Assembly: GCA_002315255.1 (NCBI GenBank)
Contig: DCGM01000027.1
Span: 1-47,411 of the forward strand
DNA: 47,411 nucleotides
Source of the DNA: Lachnospiraceae bacterium UBA1778
GTDB taxonomy: Bacteria; Bacillota; Clostridia; Lachnospirales; Lachnospiraceae
Direction of reading: 5' to 3'
In this document: positions 16,449 to 25,450 of the stretch, in pieces
How the letters are laid out: each line of letters starts with the position of its first letter
Position numbering within the stretch: the stretch's first letter is position 1
Notes under the pieces: generated by a model
Told to the model about the DNA's origin: nothing
Databases searched by the model: none
The model's input: the letters and a program-made list of their open reading frames with translations, nothing else
Translations under genes and position numbers: made by a program

Positions 16449-19196
16449 TTGAAGAAAGTTCTTGCAATCTTACTTGCACTCGTTATGGTTTTCGGCGTTG
16501 TCGCTTGCAACCCGGTTAAACCGACCGAGACCCCGACGGAAGCTCCGACGGAAGCACCGACCGACAAGGAAGTCGAATGGGACGGCGCTTATCTCGAAGA
16601 GGATGACTATAAGGCATATATCAAATATGACCTTCAGAACATGTACGACGGTATCGTTGATGAGCTGACCGCTGATCAGAAGACCGCTGTCGATGCAGCT
16701 AAGAAGGCTGGCGAAGACGCGATCGACGCAGCAGAAACCATCGCTGATGTCCGTAAGGCTTATAAGGATGCTTTTGCAGCAATCCTTAACTGCGTACCGC
16801 TTGCAGATGGCCTTATCTCTTATTCAAACTCGAATAACGACGCTAGAACCACCATGCTTGGTATTCTCGAGAAATACGCTATTTCTACCGGCATCACCGG
16901 CATCTCCCTTTTCGAAGATGGCGGCTATCAGATGTTCAACCCGCGTATCACCCTCGGAACGGAAACCTACATTGTAGGCTACGGCTTCGGTACCTTAGCA
17001 GAAGGCGCTATCACCGCTGATCTCGACTATGAAGAGAACGCTGACTGGAAGAGATATTATCATACCTACGAATCTGATGATCCGGGTACCTTAAACTATC
17101 TCAACGATCAGGGCTCTGTAGTCGGTGACCTCTATGGATACATCGCAGCCAGTTTCTTCACGACGTTCATGAACGAAACGAAAGACGGCTATGATTGGGT
17201 TCCGGAACTTGCAAAAGAGAAACCGGTCGCTGTTAACGATGATGACAACGACGGCTCCGCTACGACCTGGAAGTTCGCAGTCCGCACCGGCAAGGACGGC
17301 CTGAAGTACACGACCAATTCTACGATTGCCAGCCGTGCAGCTTTCAACAACCGTGAAGTTGCTCTGGAAGACTATGAGACCGCATTCAAGCTTCTCTTAA
17401 CGCAGTCTAACCAGTTATATCGTGGATCTGAACTTGCAAACTCTACCACCGGCGCTATCGTCGGCGCGAAGGATTTCTACAATGGAACCGCTGAAGGCTA
17501 CAGCGCAGAGCTTTGGGACAAGGTTGGCATTACGACCTTCGAAGAGAATGGTAAGGAATATTTCCAGGTTACCTTCTCTACCGCTTTAACGCAGTTCTAT
17601 GCAATGTACTACATCACTTCTTCTCTGTACCAGCCGATTCCGCAGGAATTCATCGACCTGGTTACCGTGCAGAACTATTTAGGCTACAACCTTGACGCTA
17701 CGGAAACTCCGCTTGATAACGCGTTATGCCTCGGCGCTTATGCTGTTGAGAACTATACGCAGGATCAGCAGATCGTTTACAAGAAGAACCCGAACTATGT
17801 CTACGCTGATACGAAGTACCAGATCGGCGGTATCCACTTCAAGATTTTCCCGGCAGCAAAAGAAGATACGGAAGCAGCTCTCAACGAGTTCTTAGCTGGC
17901 CACTTTGATGCTGCAGGCATCCCGCAGGAGCACCTTGATGAGTATCGTAACGACCCGCGTACGAGAACGACGAAGGGTACCTCTAACTTCAAGATCAACG
18001 TTAACGCTACTAATGCTGAAACTTGGGAATATCTGTTCGGTGAGAACGGCGTTGTCACCCAGACTCCGAAGGAAGACTATTGGGATGTTAAGCCGGCTCT
18101 TGGAAACCATCACTTCATCCAGGGTCTGAACTATTCGATCGACCGTCTTACCTTTGCAACGGCTCGTGGTTCTATCCCGTCAGTCGACTATCTGTCTTCG
18201 AACTATATGTCCGATCCGGAAAACGGTATCGCTTACTCTGCAACCGACGCTCATGCGAAGGCTGTGAAGCAGCTTGTTGACAATACCGACGGTTGCGGCT
18301 ATTCGCTTGAACTTGCTCGTGACTACTTCAAGGTAGCTCTGGCTGAACTTGAAGCAGACGGCGCTTATACGCCGGGCACGAAGGAGAACCCGACGGTTAT
18401 CTCCATCGAAATCGCTTGGATGTATGAGACTCACGAAGAGAGATATCATAACGAGATCAAGAGACTCATGGAAGAAGCTTTCAACGACGAGTCCGTCACC
18501 GGCGGCCTGTACAAGCTGGAAGTTAATTTCTGGGTTGGAAATACTTGGTCTGATGTTTACTACAACAAGATGATGATCGGTCAGTTCGATATCGGATTCG
18601 GTTCTATCTCCGGTAACGCTCTGAACCCGCTTGACTTCCTCAGCGTTCTTTCCAGCGATCCGGAAATTTCCGGTTCCTTCACGCTGAACTGGGGCTGCGA
18701 CACGAACGATGCGGATGTATATCCGATCGTTTACAAGGGACAGCGCTTCTCCTTTGATGCTCTGTACAAGGCAGCTAACGCAACGGCAGTTGTCAACAAC
18801 GGCCAGAACAAGGCTTCTCTTACCTTCGATTATACTGAAATCGTGAAGAATGCTGACGGTTCCTACACGGGTTCCATGGTTATCACCCCGGCTCTTCCGG
18901 ACCTTTCAGTTGTTACGGTTACCGATGTAGTCTGCTGCGATTATGAGCGTTACTACAACGGCGACGAAGAGTACGAAGAGGAATCGGTTGCATTCGAAGT
19001 TAAGGAAGAGAATAATACTTACATCGTTACCTTTACTGTTTCGGTAGAACTGGCAGCGAAATATGCAAACGGCAATGGCACCTCTGAGGAACCGGAAGGC
19101 TACACCGGCTTCGACTTCTACTATGATTTCGAACTCGATGGATCCTTATCCAGCGGCCTCTACTATTCAGTTGAAGATTATTTCGAAGTCGAATAA
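16449..19196 (+). CDS. oppA: oligopeptide ABC transporter substrate-binding lipoprotein, enlarged
   Basis: Captures peptides at the cell surface and delivers them to the membrane permeases. The 915-residue precursor has a signal peptide with lipobox GVVAC (Cys about 20) and a PTE/APT-rich linker (about 24-40). A charged alpha-helical insert with repeated DAAKKAG-like heptads follows (about 45-115), then an SBP_bac_5 fold with SNQLYRGSELAN and a GIHFKIFP region. Usual OppA proteins are 530-650 residues, so this is long. It starts with TTG: the AAGGAGG spacing and signal peptide leave no better start. Codons such as GTT, GCT, CGT and TCT are far more frequent than in neighbouring genes, consistent with strong expression. 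Confidence 0.9.
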   Translation: MKKVLAILLALVMVFGVVACNPVKPTETPTEAPTEAPTDKEVEWDGAYLEEDDYKAYIKYDLQNMYDGIVDELTADQKTAVDAAKKAGEDAIDAAETIADVRKAYKDAFAAILNCVPLADGLISYSNSNNDARTTMLGILEKYAISTGITGISLFEDGGYQMFNPRITLGTETYIVGYGFGTLAEGAITADLDYEENADWKRYYHTYESDDPGTLNYLNDQGSVVGDLYGYIAASFFTTFMNETKDGYDWVPELAKEKPVAVNDDDNDGSATTWKFAVRTGKDGLKYTTNSTIASRAAFNNREVALEDYETAFKLLLTQSNQLYRGSELANSTTGAIVGAKDFYNGTAEGYSAELWDKVGITTFEENGKEYFQVTFSTALTQFYAMYYITSSLYQPIPQEFIDLVTVQNYLGYNLDATETPLDNALCLGAYAVENYTQDQQIVYKKNPNYVYADTKYQIGGIHFKIFPAAKEDTEAALNEFLAGHFDAAGIPQEHLDEYRNDPRTRTTKGTSNFKINVNATNAETWEYLFGENGVVTQTPKEDYWDVKPALGNHHFIQGLNYSIDRLTFATARGSIPSVDYLSSNYMSDPENGIAYSATDAHAKAVKQLVDNTDGCGYSLELARDYFKVALAELEADGAYTPGTKENPTVISIEIAWMYETHEERYHNEIKRLMEEAFNDESVTGGLYKLEVNFWVGNTWSDVYYNKMMIGQFDIGFGSISGNALNPLDFLSVLSSDPEISGSFTLNWGCDTNDADVYPIVYKGQRFSFDALYKAANATAVVNNGQNKASLTFDYTEIVKNADGSYTGSMVITPALPDLSVVTVTDVVCCDYERYYNGDEEYEEESVAFEVKEENNTYIVTFTVSVELAAKYANGNGTSEEPEGYTGFDFYYDFELDGSLSSGLYYSVEDYFEVE

Positions 19197-19217
19197 TTCT
19201 TTCTGAAGAATTCTAAT

Positions 19218-19277
19218 GGGCAATGGGGTTAGTGATCCTAACCCCATTGCTTTGACTTTATCTTTTTTTGAAAGGAG
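19218..19277 (+). terminator. intercistronic hairpin between oppA and oppB
   Basis: A perfect 13-bp stem, GCAATGGGGTTAG (19220-19232) with its complement (19238-19250), is followed after 13 bases by seven or more T. Lying between binding-protein and permease genes, it probably lets only part of the transcripts continue and stabilises oppA mRNA. Confidence 0.75.
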
Positions 19278-19283
19278 GTAGCT

Positions 19284-20321
19284 ATGACAAAATATGTATT
19301 AAAGAGACTCGGTCTCGCCGTCATCACTGCATACATTGTCCTCTCGCTTACCTTTATCTGTGTCAAACTTTTGCCGTTTGAACGCCCTTTGGGAGGGGAT
19401 GCGGTCCAGACCGCGTATTTTGACAAGCAGTACCATTTAGGGTACGTGCAGCGCTTTGAATATGAAAATCCGAGCTACGGGGAGCTTTTATATAAGACGA
19501 AACCGGACAAAGGAAGATCTTATTACTATTATCAGGTTCCGGTTTTAGAGCAGTACGGGAAATGGATTTCGAATATTGTTACGAAGTGGGACTGGGGCTA
19601 TAGTAAGAACTATCAGCCGAATGTAGCCGCCACTGTTATTATTGGCTCCCGTATCGGCTATTCCATGAAGTTGAATATTATCTCGACACTGTTAGCAGTG
19701 CCGATAGGCATATTATTTGGTATTTGGGCCGCACTGAAAAAGAACACGATGACAGACCATACGATTTCGACATTGGTTATGGTCTTCATTTCTGTGCCGA
19801 GCTTCGTTCTGATCTCGTTTATGATGCGTGTCTTCTGCTATAACCTGCAATGGCTGCCGTCTACCTGGCCGGCAGACACTGCGCCGTTCTGGAACCGGGT
19901 GAAGGGCTATATCATCCCGGTATTCTGTCTTTCCTTCGGCTCGATCTGTCTATATTGCCGTTATGTCCGTGCCGAGCTTTGCGAGATTTTAGAGAGCGAT
20001 TATCTGCTTCTCGCACGTACGAAGGGACTGACGAGAAGACAGGCGATCGTCCGTCATGCGTTGAAGAACGCGATGGTTCCGGTTTTCCCGATGGTTTTAG
20101 GCGAAGTTTTAAGCATCATGGGCGGATCTATGATTCTCGAGAACCTTTACAGTATCCCGGGCGTCGGAAAACTGTTCATCCTGTCGTTAAATTACAGGGA
20201 TTTCGATATTCTGTTCGTAGATATGGCGATCTTTACTACGTTTGGCCTGATGGCAGGCGTTCTCATTGATCTGTCCTACGGATTTATCGATCCGCGTATC
20301 AGAATGGGGGCGAAGAAGTGA
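19284..20321 (+). CDS. oppB: oligopeptide ABC transporter permease
   Basis: Inner-membrane permease, partner of OppC. The 345-residue protein has an N-terminal span (LGLAVITAYIVLSLTFICVK), a periplasm-side loop and five further spans. The EAA coupling loop is ARTKGLTRRQAIVRHALKNA, which contacts the ATPase. The C-terminal GGSMILENLYSIPGVGKLF is the usual OppB/DppB ending. Length is near the family norm, with a slightly long first loop. AAAGGAGG precedes the ATG. Its stop TGA shares one base with the oppC ATG. Confidence 0.94.
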   Translation: MTKYVLKRLGLAVITAYIVLSLTFICVKLLPFERPLGGDAVQTAYFDKQYHLGYVQRFEYENPSYGELLYKTKPDKGRSYYYYQVPVLEQYGKWISNIVTKWDWGYSKNYQPNVAATVIIGSRIGYSMKLNIISTLLAVPIGILFGIWAALKKNTMTDHTISTLVMVFISVPSFVLISFMMRVFCYNLQWLPSTWPADTAPFWNRVKGYIIPVFCLSFGSICLYCRYVRAELCEILESDYLLLARTKGLTRRQAIVRHALKNAMVPVFPMVLGEVLSIMGGSMILENLYSIPGVGKLFILSLNYRDFDILFVDMAIFTTFGLMAGVLIDLSYGFIDPRIRMGAKK

Positions 20322-22213
20322 TGGCTGAAAACGAATACTTAAACTCAATTGAGTTCAGACCTGATGATTTCGCCCTTGTCCAGAAGGATATGCGAATCAT
20401 GGATAAGAAGTTCGAGACGAAGCCGACCACATTTGCGAAAGACGCATTTGCGCGCTTCTGTAAGAACAAATCTTCTGTCGTCGGCTTCTTTATCGTCAGT
20501 ATTTTGATTCTTCTCGCGATTATCGTCCCGATCGTTTCTCCGGCGAACATTGATAATGTCAGCACGCCGGAAAGATTCCTGGCCCCGAAGCTTTTCCCGG
20601 CCGGAACCGGATTCTGGGATGGCACCCGTACGACGAAGCATGTCGTTTATGACCGTGATAATGAAATTCCGGCTCTTTCCGACAAGAATTCGGTCGCTAC
20701 CATTAAGAGTTCGCTTGTAAGCATCACGGTAGACGAAGAGCCGACCTATATCGACGTCGCGAGCCCGTACGGAATCGGCGGATATGTCGTTTTCGCATCG
20801 GATGCTCCGGTGGCGGATACGGTCTATAAGTTTAAATCGGCCAGCACCGTCTTTACGGATAAAGATCATTACATATTTAACGCTACATTCTCAGATGAAG
20901 AAGGCGTTTCTGATTCGATGTTAGGCGAGTACTGCGTCTATCTGAATATCGCGGGCGAGAACGTGATGATCCGCGATTATTCACGGGATTACAGCCCGAT
21001 TTCCTTTGATATCAGCGCAGCGCTGAAGGAGAAAGGAATCGCGAGCGGAAAAGGCCAGATCGTTTTTGAACTGAAGTCCTCCGCTGAAAAGAACACCTAT
21101 GTTCTGATTGAAACCGCAGTTCTCTCTGCCGATGCAGGCGTCGAAAATGAAGAGGATCTGGCGACGATCTCTATCAGTGATGCGACGGATTTCATCAATA
21201 TCGGCGATAAGAATGACCTCGGCTACTGGGCTTGCACCGGCCGTAAGGGAATCCACCATTCTGAAATTTATTACTGCGACTATACGATCGATACCTATAT
21301 GGTCGTTTACGGAAATGCAGACGAGGTTACATATTCCGCCAGCGAGCTGTACAGCTGGATTGAAAAAGGCTGGTGCTTGTACGACGCCAGTGTCGGTCCG
21401 GAATCCTTCGTCCGTCTGACGGATGACTGCCCGATCGATGAAGTTGTTTCGCAGGATGTGGCCGGCATTACGAAGAAGCTTTCCCGCATTGTCGCGAAGG
21501 GTTGGAATTATCGGAAGTTAGGTTACACTGAGATGCCGTCCTTCCTGTTTGGAACGGACGCCTCCGGCTTCGACCTTGTGAAGCGTGCTTTTACAGGTCT
21601 TCGCACATCCTTGATCCTTGGTCTTTGCACGGCAGCCTTCTGCTTCTGCTTTGGTCTTATCTGGGGTTCTATCTCCGGCTATTTCGGCGGAAACGTCGAT
21701 ATTGCGATGGAGCGTTTCTGCGAAATTCTGAGCGGTGTTCCGTTCATCGTCGTCATGACGCTCGCAATGCTTCATTTCGGCCGTAATTTCGTAACCTTCG
21801 TTATGGCGCTCTGCCTGACCGGCTGGATGGGAACCGCTGCCCGTACGCGTACGCAGTTCTATCGTTTCAAAGGCCGCGAATATGTTCTCGCGTCGAGAAC
21901 GCTCGGCGCTTCGGACTGGCGCTTGATCTTCAAGCACATCCTTCCGAACTCGATGGGTACGATTATCACAGGCTCCGTCCTGATGATTTCTTCTGTTATT
22001 TTCTCAGAAGCTTCATTGGCATATTTGAACCTCGGTCTGGAAGGGCAGAAGTCCTTCGGCGTCATGATGGCTGCGAACCAGCAGTATCTGGCTCTCTATC
22101 CGAACCTCGTTATTTTCCCGGCAGTCATTATCGCTTTAATGGAGATCTCCTTGAACCTGTTCGGAAACGGTCTTCGTGACGCGTTCAACCCGACCTTGAA
22201 AGGAAGTGAATGA
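20321..22213 (+). CDS. oppC: oligopeptide ABC transporter permease with large extracellular insertion
   Basis: Second permease subunit. The 630-residue protein has a first span at about 53-72. The conserved HPLGTD-like entry (FGTDASGFDLVKRAFTGLRT) comes only at about residue 408, followed by five spans and the EAA loop SRTLGASDWRLIFKHILPNS. Ordinary OppC is about 300 residues, so about 300 residues are inserted between span 1 and span 2, on the outer face. The insert is beta-rich with few hydrophobic runs and may extend the docking surface for the enlarged OppA. I chose the ATG at 20321, which overlaps the oppB stop; a GTG one codon earlier is possible. Confidence 0.9.
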   Translation: MAENEYLNSIEFRPDDFALVQKDMRIMDKKFETKPTTFAKDAFARFCKNKSSVVGFFIVSILILLAIIVPIVSPANIDNVSTPERFLAPKLFPAGTGFWDGTRTTKHVVYDRDNEIPALSDKNSVATIKSSLVSITVDEEPTYIDVASPYGIGGYVVFASDAPVADTVYKFKSASTVFTDKDHYIFNATFSDEEGVSDSMLGEYCVYLNIAGENVMIRDYSRDYSPISFDISAALKEKGIASGKGQIVFELKSSAEKNTYVLIETAVLSADAGVENEEDLATISISDATDFINIGDKNDLGYWACTGRKGIHHSEIYYCDYTIDTYMVVYGNADEVTYSASELYSWIEKGWCLYDASVGPESFVRLTDDCPIDEVVSQDVAGITKKLSRIVAKGWNYRKLGYTEMPSFLFGTDASGFDLVKRAFTGLRTSLILGLCTAAFCFCFGLIWGSISGYFGGNVDIAMERFCEILSGVPFIVVMTLAMLHFGRNFVTFVMALCLTGWMGTAARTRTQFYRFKGREYVLASRTLGASDWRLIFKHILPNSMGTIITGSVLMISSVIFSEASLAYLNLGLEGQKSFGVMMAANQQYLALYPNLVIFPAVIIALMEISLNLFGNGLRDAFNPTLKGSE

Positions 22214-22214
22214 G

Positions 22215-23720
22215 ATGGCAGAGAAGAATAGAGAAAAAGTTTTATCTGTAAATGATCTGGTCATCAATTTCAAGACAGACCATGGCATTTTAAAGGCTGT
22301 CCGCAACATCTCCTTCGACCTGTACCGCGGTGAGACGCTTTGCATCGTCGGCGAGTCCGGCTCCGGAAAGTCCGTCACCTCGAAGGCGATCATGGGCATC
22401 CTCGCAAACAATGCGATCATCGCCGGCGGAAACATCATGTACCGCGGCGAGAACCTTTTAGAGGTTTCCGAAGACGAATTCTATAAGATCCGCGGCCATA
22501 AGATCGGCATGATTTTCCAGGATCCGCTGTCTTCCTTAAACCCGATCGTGAAGATCGGCAAGCAGATTACAGAGGCGATGCTGATCAACTCCGATAAGCT
22601 GAAGCTGATGTACAATGACCTTATCAGCGACGACCTGATCCGCTATAAGAATACGCTGGCGAAGATGAATATCGCCATCGATACGGAAAAGAAGAAGCTG
22701 GATGCGTTAGAAACCGAGCTGAAAGCGAAGGAAGGCGTATCGAAAGAAGAGCGCTTAAAGGATAAGGCGCTGATCAAGCAGAAGGAAGCTGAGTTTAAGC
22801 TTTTCGTCAAGGAAACAAAGGAAAAATACGGCGCAAAGGCGAAAGAACTGAAGGCTGTATTAGAACTGACCGAGAAAAAGGCGAAGGTTCAGGTTCAGGA
22901 ATATAAGGATCAGGTGACGAAAGAATACCTGACGGTGGAAGCCGATTTAAAGAGACAGATCAAGGAATGCGCGGATGCCGCTTCGAAGAAGCAGCTGAAG
23001 GAACGCCTGGAAGCCGAAAAGGAAGCCTTCACCGATAAACTTACGCTTACGAAGAAAGCGGCGAAAGAAAAAGCGCTGGAAATCATGCGCGAAGTCGGTA
23101 TTCCGCAGCCCGAGAAGCGTTATAACCAGTATCCGTTCGAGTTCTCCGGCGGTATGCGTCAGCGTATTGTTATCGCGATCGCATTGACCGCATCACCGGA
23201 AATCCTGATCTGCGATGAGCCGACGACCGCTCTGGACGTGACGATTCAGGCGCAGATTCTGGAACTTATCAACCGGATCAAAGAAGAACGGGACCTTTCC
23301 TGTATCTTCATTACGCATGACTTAGGCGTTGTGGCGAACATGGCTGACCGTGTGGCTGTCATGTATGCCGGAAAGATTGTCGAATACGGTACCGCAGAAG
23401 ATATCTTCTACGATCCGCGCCATCCGTACACGTGGGCATTGCTCTCCAGTATCCCGGATGTCGACAGTAAGGAAAAACTGGAAGCGATTCCGGGAACTCC
23501 GCCGAACATGATTTATCCGCCGAAAGGCGATGCTTTTGCTGACCGCAGCAAGTATACGATGAACATCGACTTCCGTGAGCAGCCGCCGTTCTTCAAAGTC
23601 TCGGATACGCATTATGCGGCTACCTGGCTGTTAGACCCGCGGGCTCCGAAGGTTGAAATGCCGAAGATCGTCAGCGAAAGAATCAAGAATTCACTGGAGG
23701 AGGACCGTAATCATGATTGA
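22215..23720 (+). CDS. oppD: oligopeptide ABC transporter ATPase with helical insertion
   Basis: ATP-hydrolysing subunit, 501 residues from the ATG at 22215 (a GTG three codons upstream is less likely). Motifs: Walker A GESGSGKS (46-53), Q-loop Q102 in FQDPLSSLNP, signature FSGGMRQR (310-317), Walker B LICDEP (331-336), and the C-terminal Opp extension with HPYTWALLSSIPD. Typical OppD proteins are 320-360 residues. Here about 160 highly charged Lys/Glu/Ala-rich residues (about 126-285), predicted as long helices or coiled coil, lie between the Q-loop and the signature, in the region of the helical subdomain. All catalytic motifs remain, so activity is expected. Confidence 0.92.
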   Translation: MAEKNREKVLSVNDLVINFKTDHGILKAVRNISFDLYRGETLCIVGESGSGKSVTSKAIMGILANNAIIAGGNIMYRGENLLEVSEDEFYKIRGHKIGMIFQDPLSSLNPIVKIGKQITEAMLINSDKLKLMYNDLISDDLIRYKNTLAKMNIAIDTEKKKLDALETELKAKEGVSKEERLKDKALIKQKEAEFKLFVKETKEKYGAKAKELKAVLELTEKKAKVQVQEYKDQVTKEYLTVEADLKRQIKECADAASKKQLKERLEAEKEAFTDKLTLTKKAAKEKALEIMREVGIPQPEKRYNQYPFEFSGGMRQRIVIAIALTASPEILICDEPTTALDVTIQAQILELINRIKEERDLSCIFITHDLGVVANMADRVAVMYAGKIVEYGTAEDIFYDPRHPYTWALLSSIPDVDSKEKLEAIPGTPPNMIYPPKGDAFADRSKYTMNIDFREQPPFFKVSDTHYAATWLLDPRAPKVEMPKIVSERIKNSLEEDRNHD

Positions 23721-24957
23721 AGATTTTAACAAAGAGTACGGCGTAAACCCGAAAGTGAAACAGAAACCGGAGTATCGTGATGAGAACGTACTTCTTTCTG
23801 TCCATCATTTGAAGCAGTATTTCTCAATCGGTAAAGGCGCAGACCGTCAGAAACTGAAGGCGGTTTCCGATGTCAATTTTGACTTAAAAGAAGGCGAGTG
23901 TCTCGGTATCGTCGGCGAATCCGGATGCGGAAAAACGACCACCGGCCGTTCACTGATCCGTCTGTATGACATCACTTCAGGCTCCATCTATTATCGCGGC
24001 GTCCGTATCAGCGCCGGCGACCGCTGGAACCGGAAGGAAATCAAATGGAAGAAGATCCGCACGAAAGAGCAGATTGACAATATCAATAAAGAAACTCAGG
24101 AAAAGCTGGCAGCGCTTTCCCATGATCTCGCTGATTATGACCAGCAGGTCATTGCGATTAAGAACGCAGCTGATGCTGAAATCGCGTCCTTAAAGGCTAC
24201 GCTTGCGGAAACGATTGCGACTCAGAAAGAAAAGATTAAGGCGATCAAGTTCGACAATGAGCATGTCAGCCGGAAACTGATGAACGAAATCCAGATGATC
24301 TTCCAGGACCCGATCGATTCTTTGGATCCGCGTATGACCGTCGAAGATATCATTCAGGAAGGCTTAAAGATTCAGGGCTTCCGCGATAAGGTCGAGAACC
24401 ATAAGAAGGTTGTCGAGATTCTCGAAACCGTCGGTCTCGTCGAAGAGCACGCTTCCCGTTATCCGCACGAGTTCTCCGGCGGACAGCGTCAGCGTATCGG
24501 TATCGCGCGTGCACTGATCATGAACCCGAAGCTTCTGATCTGCGATGAACCGATTTCTGCACTGGATGTTTCGATCCGTGCGCAGGTAATCAACCTGTTA
24601 AACGATCTGAAGAAGGAGAGAAACCTCTCGATCATCTTCATTGCGCATGACCTTTCTGTCGTCAAGTATTTCTGCGATAAGATCGTCGTCATGTACTACG
24701 GAAAAGTCGTAGAAACTGCTACCAGCGACGAACTCTTCTATCATCCGATGCATCCGTATACGCGGGCGCTTCTGTCTGCGATTCCTAAGCCGAATCCGCG
24801 CTCCGAGAAGCAGAGAAAGCGTATCACCTATGTACCGGCTGAAGTCCATCACTATGACAATAGCGACAAGCCGACGCTGAAGGAAGTCCTTCCGGGCCAT
24901 TTCGTCTATTGTGATACGAAGGAGTTTGAAGCGTATAAGAAGGAACTGAACAACTGA
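23713..24957 (+). CDS. oppF: oligopeptide ABC transporter ATPase with helical insertion
   Basis: Second ATPase subunit, 414 residues. Motifs: Walker A GESGCGKT (68-75), Q-loop Q198 in FQDPIDSLDPRM, signature FSGGQRQR (254-261), Walker B LICDEP (275-280), and H-loop in FIAHDLSV. The usual length is about 320. About 85 helical residues rich in Lys, Glu, Ala and Gln (about 103-188) are inserted between Walker A and the Q-loop, a different place from the OppD insertion. The start at 23713 overlaps oppD by eight bases, with GGAGGAGG just upstream; a longer reading would start far inside oppD. It probably forms the heterodimer with OppD. Confidence 0.92.
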   Translation: MIEDFNKEYGVNPKVKQKPEYRDENVLLSVHHLKQYFSIGKGADRQKLKAVSDVNFDLKEGECLGIVGESGCGKTTTGRSLIRLYDITSGSIYYRGVRISAGDRWNRKEIKWKKIRTKEQIDNINKETQEKLAALSHDLADYDQQVIAIKNAADAEIASLKATLAETIATQKEKIKAIKFDNEHVSRKLMNEIQMIFQDPIDSLDPRMTVEDIIQEGLKIQGFRDKVENHKKVVEILETVGLVEEHASRYPHEFSGGQRQRIGIARALIMNPKLLICDEPISALDVSIRAQVINLLNDLKKERNLSIIFIAHDLSVVKYFCDKIVVMYYGKVVETATSDELFYHPMHPYTRALLSAIPKPNPRSEKQRKRITYVPAEVHHYDNSDKPTLKEVLPGHFVYCDTKEFEAYKKELNN

Positions 24958-25337
24958 TGACTTTTTTCTATCGATTTTTTAAACAGCCGGTGGTCCGCTA
25001 TCTCATTGCATGCGGCATCTGCTTAGCAGTCGGCCTTTTATATCTGTTTCTCCATGATTTCGTGACGCCTCTCTATTATGTGGATGCGTTCGGAATCGGA
25101 GGCGGCGTCACATTCTGTATCGGAATGCTGATTCTCGTAACCTATTTCGGCCAATTCGACACGATAAGCTATACTGCATCCAAAATGAGCGGAAAGCAGA
25201 AATATGCGGATCTCGTCGACTATGCTGAGAAGCGTTCAGAGAAGAACAGAAAAACCGGCTGGAGCTTTGCTCCGTTTATCACGGTAGGCATCGTCTCGGT
25301 TGCTGTCAGTTTTATTCTTCGGTTTACCATTATTTGA
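24957..25337 (+). CDS. small membrane protein, DUF3899-like
   Basis: A 126-residue protein with hydrophobic spans at about 14-32, 42-65 and 103-124 and a positively charged loop (KMSGKQKYADLVDYAEKR) between the second and third. The pattern fits the DUF3899 family of small Firmicute membrane proteins; function unknown. The ATG shares bases with the oppF stop (TGATGA), so it is translated with the transporter and could be an accessory subunit, though no such partner is known to me. A hairpin closes the operon. Confidence 0.7.
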   Translation: MTFFYRFFKQPVVRYLIACGICLAVGLLYLFLHDFVTPLYYVDAFGIGGGVTFCIGMLILVTYFGQFDTISYTASKMSGKQKYADLVDYAEKRSEKNRKTGWSFAPFITVGIVSVAVSFILRFTII

Positions 25338-25343
25338 ACTTTT

Positions 25344-25380
25344 ACACGGTCTGGTGCGTCGCACCGGGCCGTGTTTACTG
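25344..25380 (+). terminator. hairpin closing the opp operon
   Basis: ACACGG (25344-25349) pairs with CCGTGT (25369-25374), and GGTGC with GCACC inside it, separated by a 3+3 internal loop. The T-tract is short and interrupted, so strength is uncertain. Confidence 0.55.
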
Positions 25381-25450
25381 TTTCAGGGAAACAGGAAAAA
25401 GCGGTAGACGCAAAAAGACGCGCGTGGGCATACGGATGAAAGGAACGGAC

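Noticed and set aside
16449..24957. Recent horizontal transfer of the opp operon because of different codon use
   Set aside because: The bias toward GTT, GCT, CGT and AAC is strongest in oppA and fades along the operon, which fits high expression better than transfer; no mobile genes flank it.
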